A stretch of DNA of 64,000 bases from Streptomyces lateritius (lineage in GTDB: Bacteria; Actinomycetota; Actinomycetes; Streptomycetales; Streptomycetaceae): contig NZ_BMTO01000020.1 of assembly GCF_014649715.1 (NCBI RefSeq), positions 34,672 to 98,671 of the forward strand. Reading direction: 5' to 3'. Positions within the stretch are counted from its first letter, which is position 1; each line of letters opens with the position of its first letter. A program made the translations under genes and the position numbers. Below, one piece after another: positions 35,012-43,299 of the stretch. The notes below the pieces were generated by a model. The model searched no databases, was not told the origin of the DNA, and worked only from the letters and a program-made list of their open reading frames with translations.

Positions 35012-36409
35012 CTAGTTCGTGCCGCCCTTGGCGCCTCCGCCGGCGAGGAAGGCGAGCAGGTCCTGACGGCTCACCACACCCGTCGGCTTGCCCTCGACCA
35101 GCACGATCGCCGCGTCCGCCGCGCCCAGGACGGACATCAGGTCGGCGACCGGCTCGCCGGAACCGACCTGCGGCAGGGGGGCGCTCATGTGCCGCTCCAG
35201 CGGGTCCTCGAGGGAGGCCCGCTTGGTGAACAGCGCGTCGAGCAGCTCGCGTTCGACGACCGAGCCGACGACCTCGGCGGCCATGACGTCGGGGTGACCG
35301 GCGCCCGGCTTCACGATCGGCATCTGGGAGACGCCGTACTCCCGCAGCACCTCGATGGCCTGACCGACCGTCTCCTCCGGGTGCATGTGGACGAGGGAGG
35401 GCAGGCCGCCCTCCTTGTGCCGGAGCACGTCGGCGACGGTGGCGGTGGAGGTGTCCTCCAGGAAGCCGTAGTCGGCCATCCACTCGTCGTTGAAGATCTT
35501 GGAGAGGTAGCCGCGGCCGGAGTCGGGCAGCAGCACGACCACGACGTCGTCGGGGCCGAGCTCCCGGGCGACCTCCAGAGCCGCGACGACCGCCATGCCG
35601 CAGGAGCCGCCGACCAGGAGGCCCTCCTCCTTGGCGAGGCGGCGGGTCATCTGGAAGGAATCCTTGTCGGAGACGGCGACGATCCGGTCGGTGACGGTCG
35701 CGTCGTAGGCGGTGGGCCAGAAGTCCTCGCCGACGCCCTCGACGAGGTACGGCCGGCCGGAGCCGCCGGAGTAGACCGAGCCCTCGGGATCGGCGCCGAT
35801 GATCTGGACCGTGCCGCCGCTGGCCTCCTTGAGGTACCGGCCGGTGCCCGAGATGGTGCCGCCGGTGCCGACGCCCGTGACGAAGTGGGTGATCTTCCCG
35901 TCCGTCTGCTCCCAGAGCTCGGGGCCGGTGGTCTCGTAGTGCGAACGGGGGTTGTTCGGGTTCGAGTACTGGTCGGGCTTCCAGGCGCCGGGGGTCTCAC
36001 GGACGAGCCGGTCCGAGACGTTGTAGTACGAGTCGGGGTGCTCGGGGTCGACGGCCGTGGGGCAGACGACGACCTCGGCGCCGTACGCCCGCAGCACGTT
36101 GATCTTGTCCGTGGACACCTTGTCCGGGCAGACGAAGATGCACTTGTAGCCCTTCTGCTGGGCCACGATGGCGAGGCCGACGCCCGTGTTGCCGGACGTG
36201 GGCTCGACGATGGTGCCGCCGGGCTTGAGAGCACCGCTCTCCTCGGCCGCCTCGATCATGCGGACCGCGATGCGGTCCTTGACCGAGCCGCCCGGGTTGA
36301 AGTACTCGACCTTGGCCAGGACGGTCGCCTGAATGCCCGCTGTGACGTTGTTGAGCTTCACCAGCGGGGTGTTGCCGACGAGGCTGATCATCGAGTCGTG
36401 GAATTGCAC
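35012..36409 (-). CDS. Cystathionine beta-synthase
   Basis: 465 residues. PLP-dependent beta-replacement domain with Schiff-base K44 (NPGGSVKDRIA), PTSGNTGVGLA, the phosphate loop GTGGTISGTG and LPDSGRGYLSK. Residues of about 335-460 form a pair of CBS domains (VLRHKEGGLPSLVHMHP, ILVEGKPTGVVSRQDLLAF). It condenses serine or acetylserine with homocysteine or sulfide. The CBS pair argues for true cystathionine beta-synthase over plain cysteine synthase. GTG 36409 has GGAG 8 bp upstream. Divergent from the SGNH hydrolase gene. Confidence 0.93.
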   Translation of the reverse strand: MQFHDSMISLVGNTPLVKLNNVTAGIQATVLAKVEYFNPGGSVKDRIAVRMIEAAEESGALKPGGTIVEPTSGNTGVGLAIVAQQKGYKCIFVCPDKVSTDKINVLRAYGAEVVVCPTAVDPEHPDSYYNVSDRLVRETPGAWKPDQYSNPNNPRSHYETTGPELWEQTDGKITHFVTGVGTGGTISGTGRYLKEASGGTVQIIGADPEGSVYSGGSGRPYLVEGVGEDFWPTAYDATVTDRIVAVSDKDSFQMTRRLAKEEGLLVGGSCGMAVVAALEVARELGPDDVVVVLLPDSGRGYLSKIFNDEWMADYGFLEDTSTATVADVLRHKEGGLPSLVHMHPEETVGQAIEVLREYGVSQMPIVKPGAGHPDVMAAEVVGSVVERELLDALFTKRASLEDPLERHMSAPLPQVGSGEPVADLMSVLGAADAAIVLVEGKPTGVVSRQDLLAFLAGGGAKGGTN

Positions 36410-36513
36410 CGTAATCTCCGGGGTCTCCGTAATGGTGAATCCAGCGTATGCGTAGTCGGAGCGGGTTACGGGGCAGTTAGATCCTGAACGGCTTGAAGGA
36501 GGTGACTGCCCCT

Positions 36514-37593
36514 ATGTCGAGGGCGAGGGTGGCGCGGCGGATCGCGGCGGGCGCGGCGTACGGAGGCGGGAGCATCGGGCTGCTCGGCGTGGCGGCGGTT
36601 GGGGTGCTCCTGGCCGAGGTGCAGCTGGCGAAGAGATCGGTGGGGGGCGGGGTGGCGCCGTTGCCGCCGACGGCGGAGGGACTGTACGGGCGCTCGTTCG
36701 GAGCGTCCGGTTCCGTGCCGGGTTCAGGGTCCGGGCCGGGCTCCGGGTCCCGGTCCGGGGCGGCCTCGGACCCCGCCTCGGCCCCGCTGCGGCTGGCCCT
36801 TCTGGGTGATTCGACGGCGGCGGGCCAGGGGGTGCGCCGCTCTGGGCAGACACCCGGGGCGCTGCTGGCCTCGGGGCTCGCGGCGGTGGCGGAGCGGCCG
36901 GTGGTCCTGCGGAACGTGGCGCTGCCGGGGGCGCGCTCGGACGATCTGGAACGTCAGGTGTCGTTGCTGCTGACGGCTCCGGCGGGGCCGCCGGACGTGT
37001 GCGTGATCATGATCGGCGCGAACGACGTGACGCACCGGATGTCGCCGACGGAGTCGGTGCGGCATCTGGCGGCGGCCGTGCGGCGGCTGCGGACGGCGGG
37101 CACGGAGGTGGTCGTCGGGACCTGTCCGGATCTGGGCACGATCGAGCCGGTGTACCAGCCGCTGCGGTGGCTGGCCCGGCGGGTGTCGCGGCAGCTGGCG
37201 GCGGCGCAGACGATCGTGGTGGTGGAGCAGGGCGGCCGGACGGTGTCACTGGGCGACCTGCTGGGTCCGGAGTTCGCGGCGAACCCGCGGGAGATGTTCG
37301 GGGCGGACAACTACCACCCGTCGGCGGAGGGATACGCGACGGCGGCGATGGCGGTGCTGCCGACCGTGTGCGCGGTGCTCGGCGTGTGGCCGGAGACGGA
37401 CCGCCTGGAGCCGGACCGGCACGAGAACATGCTGCCGGTGGCGAAGGCCGCGGCGGAGGCGGTGAAGGAAGCGGGTACGGAGGTCACGGGCGCGCGGGCG
37501 CCGTGGGCGCTGCTCAAGCACCGCAGGCGCCGGCGGCTGCCGGAGTCCGCGCCGGAGCCGGCCCCGTCCACGGAGGAGGCGCGGCGGCCCTGA
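36514..37593 (+). CDS. SGNH/GDSL-family hydrolase, membrane-anchored
   Basis: 359 residues. An N-terminal TM or uncleaved signal segment (GLLGVAAVGVLLAEVQL) and a Gly/Ser-rich spacer precede the SGNH domain: nucleophile S100 in LLGDSTAAGQGV, the oxyanion Asn in MIGANDVTH, and NYHPSAEGYA with the catalytic Asp/His. ATG 36514 has AAGGAGGTGA (36497-36506), the full anti-SD complement. Expected to act outside the membrane as an esterase or lipase; substrate unknown. C-terminal tail is charged and Pro-rich. Confidence 0.9.
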   Translation: MSRARVARRIAAGAAYGGGSIGLLGVAAVGVLLAEVQLAKRSVGGGVAPLPPTAEGLYGRSFGASGSVPGSGSGPGSGSRSGAASDPASAPLRLALLGDSTAAGQGVRRSGQTPGALLASGLAAVAERPVVLRNVALPGARSDDLERQVSLLLTAPAGPPDVCVIMIGANDVTHRMSPTESVRHLAAAVRRLRTAGTEVVVGTCPDLGTIEPVYQPLRWLARRVSRQLAAAQTIVVVEQGGRTVSLGDLLGPEFAANPREMFGADNYHPSAEGYATAAMAVLPTVCAVLGVWPETDRLEPDRHENMLPVAKAAAEAVKEAGTEVTGARAPWALLKHRRRRRLPESAPEPAPSTEEARRP

Positions 37594-37625
37594 CGGGCCC
37601 GGACACGGGTTGCGGAGCCTCCCGA

Positions 37626-37641
37626 CTGAGCGCTCGCTTAG
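37626..37641. promoter_or_regulatory. Putative TetR-type operator upstream of the thiolase
   Basis: CTGAGCGCTCGCTTAG is nearly palindromic and matches the AGCG/CGCT type of sites seen before actinobacterial fatty-acid degradation genes. It is 109 bp upstream of the thiolase start. Confidence 0.45.
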
Positions 37642-37749
37642 AAAAGAGGCCCGCGTCACACCGTCAGGCCGATGACCAATGCGGTACGTACGGGTAACTT
37701 CCCCTTCAGTCCTGCCAGAACCGCACCGCACACCCCTCATGGAGCCGTG

Positions 37750-38970
37750 ATGCCCGAAGCCGTCATCGTCTCGACCGCCCGCTCCCCCATCGGCCGGGCC
37801 TTCAAGGGCTCCCTGAAGGACCTGCGACCGGACGACCTCACCGCCACCATCGTCCAGGCGGCGCTCGCCAAGGTCCCCGAGCTCGACCCGCGCGACATCG
37901 ACGACCTGATGCTCGGCTGCGGCCTCCCCGGCGGCGAGCAGGGCAACAACCTGGGCCGGATCGTCGCCGTCCAGATGGGGATGGACCACCTCCCCGGCTG
38001 CACGATCACCCGCTACTGCTCCTCCTCGCTGCAGACCTCCCGCATGGCACTGCACGCGATCAAGGCCGGCGAGGGCGACGTCTTCATCTCGGCCGGTGTC
38101 GAGATGGTGTCCCGCTTCACGAAGGGCAACTCCGACTCCCTGCCGGACACGCACAACCCGCTCTTCGCCGAGGCCGAGGCGCGTACCGCCGCCGTCGCCG
38201 CCTCCGAGGGCTCCACCTGGCACGACCCGCGCGAGGACGGCCTGGTCCCGGACGCGTACATCGCCATGGGCCAGACCGCCGAGAACCTGGCGCGCCTCAA
38301 GGGCATCAGCCGCCAGGAGATGGACGAGTTCGGCGTACGGTCCCAGAACCTCGCCGAGCAGGCCATCAAGAACGGCTTCTGGGAGCGCGAGATCACCCCG
38401 GTGACGACCCCGGACGGCACCGTCGTCTCCACCGACGACGGCCCGCGCGCCGGCGTCACGCTGGAGGGCGTCCAGGGCCTCAAGCCCGTCTTCCGCCCCG
38501 ACGGCCTGGTCACCGCCGCCAACTGCTGCCCGCTCAACGACGGTGCCGCCGCGCTCGTGATCATGTCCGACACCAAGGCGCGCGAGCTGGGCCTGACCCC
38601 GCTCGCCCGGATCGTCTCCACCGGCGTCTCGGGCCTGTCCCCCGAGATCATGGGTCTCGGCCCGGTCGAGGCCTCCAAGCAGGCCCTCAAGCGCGCCGGC
38701 CTGACGATCGGCGACATCGACCTGGCCGAGATCAACGAGGCCTTCGCCGCCCAGGTCATCCCGTCCTACCAGGACCTGGGCCTGGACTTGGACAAGGTGA
38801 ACGTCAACGGCGGCGCCATCGCCGTCGGCCACCCCTTCGGCATGACCGGCGCCCGCATCACCGGCACCCTCATCAACAGCCTCCAGTTCCACGACAAGCA
38901 GTTCGGCCTGGAGACGATGTGCGTCGGCGGCGGCCAGGGCATGGCCATGGTCATCGAGCGGCTGAGCTGA
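37750..38970 (+). CDS. Acetyl-CoA C-acetyltransferase (thiolase)
   Basis: 406 residues. Acyl-accepting C90 is in TRYCSSSLQT, NEAFAAQ and GHPFGMTGAR are the second and third family motifs, and the general-base Cys is in CVGGGQG. ATG 37750 follows GGAGCCGTG. The family makes or cleaves acetoacetyl-CoA and longer 3-ketoacyl-CoA; position gives no strong choice, but the possible TetR operator upstream favours beta-oxidation. Followed by a T-containing terminator, so monocistronic. Confidence 0.94.
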   Translation: MPEAVIVSTARSPIGRAFKGSLKDLRPDDLTATIVQAALAKVPELDPRDIDDLMLGCGLPGGEQGNNLGRIVAVQMGMDHLPGCTITRYCSSSLQTSRMALHAIKAGEGDVFISAGVEMVSRFTKGNSDSLPDTHNPLFAEAEARTAAVAASEGSTWHDPREDGLVPDAYIAMGQTAENLARLKGISRQEMDEFGVRSQNLAEQAIKNGFWEREITPVTTPDGTVVSTDDGPRAGVTLEGVQGLKPVFRPDGLVTAANCCPLNDGAAALVIMSDTKARELGLTPLARIVSTGVSGLSPEIMGLGPVEASKQALKRAGLTIGDIDLAEINEAFAAQVIPSYQDLGLDLDKVNVNGGAIAVGHPFGMTGARITGTLINSLQFHDKQFGLETMCVGGGQGMAMVIERLS

Positions 38971-39014
38971 GCCGTAACGCCTGAGCCAATCCCGTCGCGT
39001 CCCAGCCGTGACCG

Positions 39015-39053
39015 AATCTCCCCCAGGATGTGACCTACGTCCCGGGGGAGATT
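39015..39053 (+). terminator. Terminator after thiolase
   Basis: AATCTCCCCC (39015-39024) pairs with GGGGGAGATT (39044-39053), followed by GTTTCCCC. Confidence 0.8.
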
Positions 39054-39200
39054 GTTTCCCCAGGTCACAGTGGTTTCAGGACTAAACACCAGGCACAAAT
39101 ACCTGTCCATTTCGTGACGTAATGCACTGACAGATGGCGCACTCCCACGACAAGCTGATGTAGGAAGTCGGGGGATCGACTCGGAATCGGGAGTACGTCA

Positions 39201-40052
39201 GTGAGCGCCATGTCTCTTGCCCTGCTGGTGACCACGGCCGCCGCCACGGCCGTGGGCGCCGCCGCCCTGCACGCCGCCCACGGTCTCCGTAAGCAGGTCG
39301 CCGCTCTCCGTAGCGAACTGGCAACCGCGCACGGGGTGTCCGTCCCGCACGCGCGCCAGACCCCGGCCGAGGAGATACGCGCCGCGGTCGCCGAGGCGCT
39401 GGCCGAGGAGCGTGAGCGCGAGCTCGCCGAGGCGCGCGCCTTCTGGGCGGCACAGGAGGCCCGGGACGCGGCCGACGCCCCGTCCGTGCTCGGGGGCCTC
39501 GCCGGCCCGGCCGAGGACGGCCCCTTCTTCGTCCCGCGCCAGGCCGACTTCGTAGGCCTGGAGGCGATGGCCCTGGAGGCGATGGAGGCCGAGGCCGCCG
39601 CGCTGGACGGCGTCGGCACCGACAGCGTCCTGGACGAGTTCCCGGAGCTGACCGAGTACGCCGAGGACTCCCCGGAGCTCGCCGCGGCCCGCCGCCGCCA
39701 CCCCTCGCACCCGGACTTCGTCCCGGTCCAGACACCCGTCGTCACCGACCACGAGCGCACGGTGGCCCGCCTGGAGGAGCTCGCCGAGACGCGTACGGCG
39801 CTGACCGACGTGCGCCCCGGCCCGCTCGGCACGCTCGACGTGTACGTCTTCGCCGACGGCACCACCCTCTGCATGACCCCCGGCCACCGGGAGACCGCGG
39901 AGCGGCTCGCGGACGCGCTGCGCGCGGGTCACGCGCCGGTCCTGCTCGGCGGCTCGGGCGTCTCGGGCGCGTACGCCCTGACGTTCTCCTGCGGGGGCGC
40001 GGACGACGAGAACGTCTACATCCTCGCCGACCGCGTGATCGCCTCCCTCTGA
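39201..40052 (+). CDS. Membrane-anchored coiled-coil protein of unknown function
   Basis: 283 residues. One N-terminal TM helix (LALLVTTAAATAVGAAALHAA), a long Glu/Ala-rich helical stretch (residues 30-95) likely to form a coiled coil, an acidic middle and a conserved-looking C-terminal domain with GTLDVYVFADGTTLCMTPGH and ENVYILADRVIASL. GTG 39201 has GGGAG 7 bp upstream. The layout suggests a cytoplasmic protein tethered by its N-terminus. I do not recognise the family. Confidence 0.75.
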   Translation: MSAMSLALLVTTAAATAVGAAALHAAHGLRKQVAALRSELATAHGVSVPHARQTPAEEIRAAVAEALAEERERELAEARAFWAAQEARDAADAPSVLGGLAGPAEDGPFFVPRQADFVGLEAMALEAMEAEAAALDGVGTDSVLDEFPELTEYAEDSPELAAARRRHPSHPDFVPVQTPVVTDHERTVARLEELAETRTALTDVRPGPLGTLDVYVFADGTTLCMTPGHRETAERLADALRAGHAPVLLGGSGVSGAYALTFSCGGADDENVYILADRVIASL

Positions 40053-40102
40053 CCCCGCGAGCGGCCTTCCCGGCCGCCGTGACGGCTCATGGGCGGCCCG
40101 GC

Positions 40103-40432
40103 CTACAGACCCGCCCGCCCCGCCGCCTTCCGTACGAGATCCACGGCCTCGCCCAGCTCCCGCTCCCGGGAGCCGCCCGGGGCCGTTCGCAGAATCTCCG
40201 CCAGATCGTTTCCGGCGACCACAAGTTGGTCGGCGACCGTGAAGACACCGGCGTCCGGCATGATCCGCCCGGCCCCCTCCGGCTCCTCGATTCGCTGCGC
40301 CTGGAGGGCCAACTCCCTTGCCAGCGCGAGCCCTTCGGCGGCTGCGCCCCGCTGGAGGCGGCTCTGCGGGGCGGCCCTGAGGCGGTCCGCGAACCGCTCG
40401 ACGGCGGCGGTCAGTTCACTCGTATCAAGCAC
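40103..40432 (-). CDS. Small conserved protein of unknown function
   Basis: 109 residues, all-helical by appearance (LTAAVERFADRLRAA, EGLALARELALQAQRIEE, NDLAEILRTA, LGEAVDLVRKAA). GTG 40432 has a GGA-type RBS (CGCGGA). Third-position composition fits a real gene and opposite frames do not read as protein. Divergent from the DUF4287 gene. Confidence 0.65.
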   Translation of the reverse strand: MLDTSELTAAVERFADRLRAAPQSRLQRGAAAEGLALARELALQAQRIEEPEGAGRIMPDAGVFTVADQLVVAGNDLAEILRTAPGGSRERELGEAVDLVRKAAGRAGL

Positions 40433-40533
40433 TCCGCGACCCTATGCGCCGTCCGGGGACTGTTGCCAACGGGCCCGCGCTCGGGCACGGTGACGGGAAG
40501 GAGCACACGGCAATATGCGTCCGGAGGCGCCGA

Positions 40534-40764
40534 ATGTCCCACGTCTTCTCCGAAGAGACCCACCGCAACCTGCTCGCCCGTATCCCCCATTGCACCGGTC
40601 GTGAAGTCGCCGACTGGCTGCGTACCGTCGAGGAAGGCCCCTCCCTCGTCCGCTTCGAGGAGAAGGTCAGCTGGCTCCGGGGGGAACACGAACTCTCGTA
40701 CGGCCACGCGAAGGCGATCATCCACGAGTACGACCTGCGCCGGGCGGCCCGCCGGCTGCTCTGA
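40534..40764 (+). CDS. DUF4287-family small protein
   Basis: 76 residues. HRNLLARIPHCTGREVADWL, WLRGEHELSYGHAKAIIHEYD fits the DUF4287 family, in which a helix motif with GHA/AxAIV repeats. ATG 40534 has GGAGG 6 bp upstream; the open frame to 40444 has no RBS. Followed at once by a strong terminator. The molecular role of the family is not known to me. Confidence 0.8.
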   Translation: MSHVFSEETHRNLLARIPHCTGREVADWLRTVEEGPSLVRFEEKVSWLRGEHELSYGHAKAIIHEYDLRRAARRLL

Positions 40765-40770
40765 CCCCCG

Positions 40771-40796
40771 CGGGGGCCCGCCGCGGCGGGCCCCCG
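40771..40796 (+). terminator. Perfect palindromic terminator
   Basis: CGGGGGCCCGCC and its complement, 12-bp arms with a 2-bp centre (effective loop 4 or more), 6 bp after the DUF4287 stop. Confidence 0.75.
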
Positions 40797-40827
40797 TGTC
40801 TCACTCCGCCCCTCTCACTCCGCCCCC

Positions 40828-41014
40828 TCACTCCGCGGGCACGGACCGGACGTGCCGGTCGAGGAATCCCGCACCAGCGCCGCGATCTCCTCGCCGTGGG
40901 TCTCCAGGGCGAAGTGGCCGGCGTCGAGGAGGTGGATCTCCGCGTCCGGCAGGTCCCGGGCGAACGCCCGGCCCCGGCGGGCCCGAAGATCTCGGCGCCC
41001 CGGCCCCGGGTCGG
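40828..41014 (-). pseudogene. Alpha/beta-hydrolase, C-terminal relic
   Basis: On the minus strand the tail of an alpha/beta-hydrolase is legible only by changing frame twice: EIFGPAGA, then ARDLPDAEIHLLDAGHFALE with HGEEIAALVRD, then GFLDRHVRSVPAE ending at TGA 40830-40828. The segment includes the catalytic His region (DAGHFALE). The 5' part is gone: homology ends where the dispersed repeat copy 2 begins at 41015. So it is a truncated and frameshifted gene, not an expressed one. Confidence 0.75.
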
Positions 41015-41178
41015 GTCCGGAAAGTAGTGCCGTCTGCCCGCAGGGCAGGGCCCGCGGCGTGAGGTGCGTGCGATCGCAAGGCGGAGGGCCGCCCTCGTAC
41101 CGGGCGTACTCGGGTGATCCCGACAACGCGGCGAACGTGCGTGCCAGGCGTCGCGGGCCAGGCGGGACTCCACGGACA
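41015..41178. repeat. Dispersed self-complementary repeat, copy 2
   Basis: 164 bp, aligning with 34830-35007 without the 14-bp duplication and with scattered substitutions. Same orientation and same end sequences (GTCCGGAAAGTAG at the left; GGCGGGACTCCACGGAC at the right). The inner hairpin arms around the CGTAC turn are kept. It borders the hydrolase relic and lies 245 bp before the MerR gene. It has no ORF with RBS; I see no target-site duplication. Confidence 0.8.
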
Positions 41179-41384
41179 CGGCCCAGGCCCGCCTGGCCCA
41201 AGGTCCTGGTCTCGGGCCCGACGCGGTCGAGGCGATCGGCCGGGACTCACCGGATGGTGGGCGCACGGCCGTCAGCGCCCGGTGCACCTCACCTGCGGAC
41301 AGGCCGCGGCCGGGCAGGCCGGCGAGGCGGTCCAGTAGTCCCTGCGCTGCGCAGTCGTGCAGGCGGTTCTCTTGGGTGGTGCGC

Positions 41385-41415
41385 TTGAGTCTCCGGCGGC
41401 TGGAGGGTCCAGGAT
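41385..41415 (+). promoter_or_regulatory. MerR-type promoter with 19-bp spacer
   Basis: TTGAGT (41385-41390), 19-bp spacer, CAGGAT (41410-41415). The spacer holds a dyad, CTCC/GGAG with flanking GAGT/GGTC, as in operators of MerR regulators, which untwist such over-long spacers. The ATG of the MerR gene starts 8 bases after the -10, so the mRNA would be leaderless and autoregulated. Confidence 0.65.
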
Positions 41416-41422
41416 CTCGCCC

Positions 41423-42334
41423 ATGGCAGACGAACGCCCCGACGTGCTCACCATCGGCCGGCTCGCGCACCGCACCGGTCTTCCGGTGCGCACCCTGCGC
41501 TTCTGGTCGGACGAGGGAGCGGTGCCGCCCGTGGCCCGCTCCGCGAGCGGCTACCGGCTGTACGACGCCGAGTCCGTGGCCCGCGTCGAGCTGGTCCGCA
41601 CCCTGCGGGAGCTGGGTCTCGGACTCGACGACGTGCGCCGCGTCCTGAGCGGCCGCACCACCGTCGCCGAGGTCGCCGACGCGCACGTGGCCGCACTCGA
41701 CGCGCAGATCCGCTCCCTCAAGGTGAGCCGGGCCGTGCTGTCCACCGTATCGAAACGTGGTTCGACCGCTGAGGAGACGGCGCTGATGAACCGGTTGGCA
41801 CGGCTTTCCGCCGCCGAACGCAAACAGATCATCGACGAGTTCAAGGAGGAGGTGTTCGGCGGTCTCGACGTCGACCCGCGCCTGCGTGACCGCCTGCGCG
41901 CCTTCGGCATCGAACTGCCCGACGACCCCACACCCGAGCAGGTCGACGCCTGGATCGAACTGGCCGAGCTGGTGGGGGACCCCGGCTTCCGCGCCCGGAT
42001 GCGCACATGGATGGAGCTCAACACGCCCGTACCGGGGCAGGGCCGTCCCCCCGGGGCGTCCATCTGGTGGGCCAGGCAGGTCGTGCAGACCGTCACGGAG
42101 GTGAGAGAACGCGGGATCGCCCCTGACGGACCGGCAGCGGCCGAAGTGCTGTCCGAGCTGTTCGGCGACGCCGATCGGGCCGCCGTGCTGTTGTGTCTGG
42201 AGGCCGGGATCGAGGCGGGGGCGGATCGTTACCGCAGGCTCGTCGCCCGCGTGCGGGGACAGTACTCGTCTCCCGACGCGTCCGAGGAGCTGGAGTGGCT
42301 GGCACGAGCCCTGCGTGCCGCGGATCCAGCCTGA
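41423..42334 (+). CDS. MerR-family transcriptional regulator with a large C-terminal domain
   Basis: 303 residues. MerR HTH at the N-terminus: LTIGRLAHRTGLPVRTLRFW, SASGYRLYDAESVARVELV, LRELGLGLDDVRRVL. The remaining 210 residues are helical (LSAAERKQIIDEFKEEVFGG, DAWIELAELVGDPGFRARMR) and have no Cys cluster, so a metal sensor is unlikely; a ligand-binding role like TipA-type domains is possible. Start ATG 41423 is placed by a promoter just upstream. No obvious target gene adjoins it. Confidence 0.9.
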   Translation: MADERPDVLTIGRLAHRTGLPVRTLRFWSDEGAVPPVARSASGYRLYDAESVARVELVRTLRELGLGLDDVRRVLSGRTTVAEVADAHVAALDAQIRSLKVSRAVLSTVSKRGSTAEETALMNRLARLSAAERKQIIDEFKEEVFGGLDVDPRLRDRLRAFGIELPDDPTPEQVDAWIELAELVGDPGFRARMRTWMELNTPVPGQGRPPGASIWWARQVVQTVTEVRERGIAPDGPAAAEVLSELFGDADRAAVLLCLEAGIEAGADRYRRLVARVRGQYSSPDASEELEWLARALRAADPA

Positions 42335-42561
42335 CCGGCCGTACCGCGCCCGCCCCGCATGGGATCGGGAAGAGCCGGGGCGAGCCGACGCGCGCCTGGT
42401 GCTGACCGCCGTCACGCGCGGGCGGGACCTCAGGTCGCTGCCAGGCACGGGGTCGGCAAACCTGCGCCGCGAGGCAGCTCTCGCGGATCAACGCGATGCG
42501 CGCCGCCGCCCCCTCCTGCAAGGGCGACGCGTTCGACGCGCCGAACGTCGGCGCGAATGGA
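42335..42561. other. Intergenic stretch, possible coding relic
   Basis: Between MerR and the TetR operators. A plus-strand frame around 42470-42560 reads LSRINAMRAAAPSCKGDAFD then APNVGANG with third positions almost all G or C, which looks like decayed coding sequence, but no start or family can be given. Otherwise nothing seen. Confidence 0.3.
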
Positions 42562-42611
42562 GAACGATCGTTCCCCCGCTGCCCTATAGAGTAGGAGAAC
42601 GATAGTTCTCC
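42562..42611. promoter_or_regulatory. Twin TetR-type operators flanking a -10 box
   Basis: GAACGATCGTTC (42562-42573) is a perfect 12-bp palindrome. GGAGAAC-GATA-GTTCTCC (42594-42611) is a second with 7-bp arms; both share the GAACGAT half-site. Between them lies TAGAGT (42587-42592), a likely -10 box. The arrangement fits repression of the TetR gene by its own product. Confidence 0.7.
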
Positions 42612-42667
42612 GCGCACGGCGCGCAAGGGGCCCGGCGCCCGAGCTCGCATGAGGGAGTGGACGGACG

Positions 42668-43231
42668 ATGGACACGGAAACCGCCGAGCTGCGGCTCCTG
42701 GAGGCCGCCGAGACCCTCTTCGACGAACGCGGGGTGCAGGCGGTCGGCATGGACGCCATCCGCACGGCGTCCGGCGTCTCCCTCAAGCGGCTCTACCAGC
42801 TGTTCCCCTCCAAGGACCATCTGGTCTGGGCCGTCCTCAAGCGCCGCGACGGCGCCGTGCGCGAGGCCATCGCCGCCCACGGGGCCACCCGCGCCGACAC
42901 CCCGTACACCCGCGCGCTCGCGGTCTTCGACTACCTCGGCGACTGGTTCGCGGACCCCGGCTTCCGCGGCTGCGCCTTCATCAACACCTTCGGCGAGATG
43001 GGCGGCATCTCCCCGGACGTCGCCGACATCGCCCGCGGCCACAAGCAGGCGCTGCGCCAGTACTTCGCCGAGCAGACCGACGCGCTCGGGGCGCCCCGGG
43101 AGCTCGCCGACCAGCTGGCGATCCTCGCCAACGGCGCGATGGTCCTCGCGGGCATCGAGGGCTCGGCGGAGCCTGCCGTCCGGGCGAAGGACGCGGCGCG
43201 GGTCCTGCTCGACGCGGCCGCGCCCCGGTGA
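42668..43231 (+). CDS. TetR-family transcriptional regulator
   Basis: 187 residues. N-terminal HTH: LRLLEAAETLFDERGVQAVG, MDAIRTASGVSLKRLYQLFPSKDHL. The C-terminal ligand domain has a conserved-looking GFRGCAFINTFGEMGG. ATG 42668 has GAGGGAG 6 bp upstream. Two palindromes in its own promoter are likely operators. No co-transcribed or divergent target gene is next to it; a terminator follows. Confidence 0.92.
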   Translation: MDTETAELRLLEAAETLFDERGVQAVGMDAIRTASGVSLKRLYQLFPSKDHLVWAVLKRRDGAVREAIAAHGATRADTPYTRALAVFDYLGDWFADPGFRGCAFINTFGEMGGISPDVADIARGHKQALRQYFAEQTDALGAPRELADQLAILANGAMVLAGIEGSAEPAVRAKDAARVLLDAAAPR

Positions 43232-43234
43232 CGC

Positions 43235-43274
43235 GGAAGGGCCCGCCCCGGCACGAAGCCGGACGGGCCCTTCC
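43235..43274 (+). terminator. Bidirectional terminator
   Basis: GGAAGGGCCCG (43235-43245) and CGGGCCCTTCC (43264-43274), with an inner CCGGC/GCCGG stem. Shared by the convergent TetR and Bax-inhibitor genes. Confidence 0.8.
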
Positions 43275-43299
43275 TCACACGTCACACACGGGTGTCGCG

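Noticed and set aside
41180..41384. Possible coding relic between repeat copy 2 and MerR
   Set aside because: Frames read GPDAVEAIGRDSP on plus and LLDRLAGLPGRGLSAGEV on minus, but neither is supported by start, length or a recognised family.
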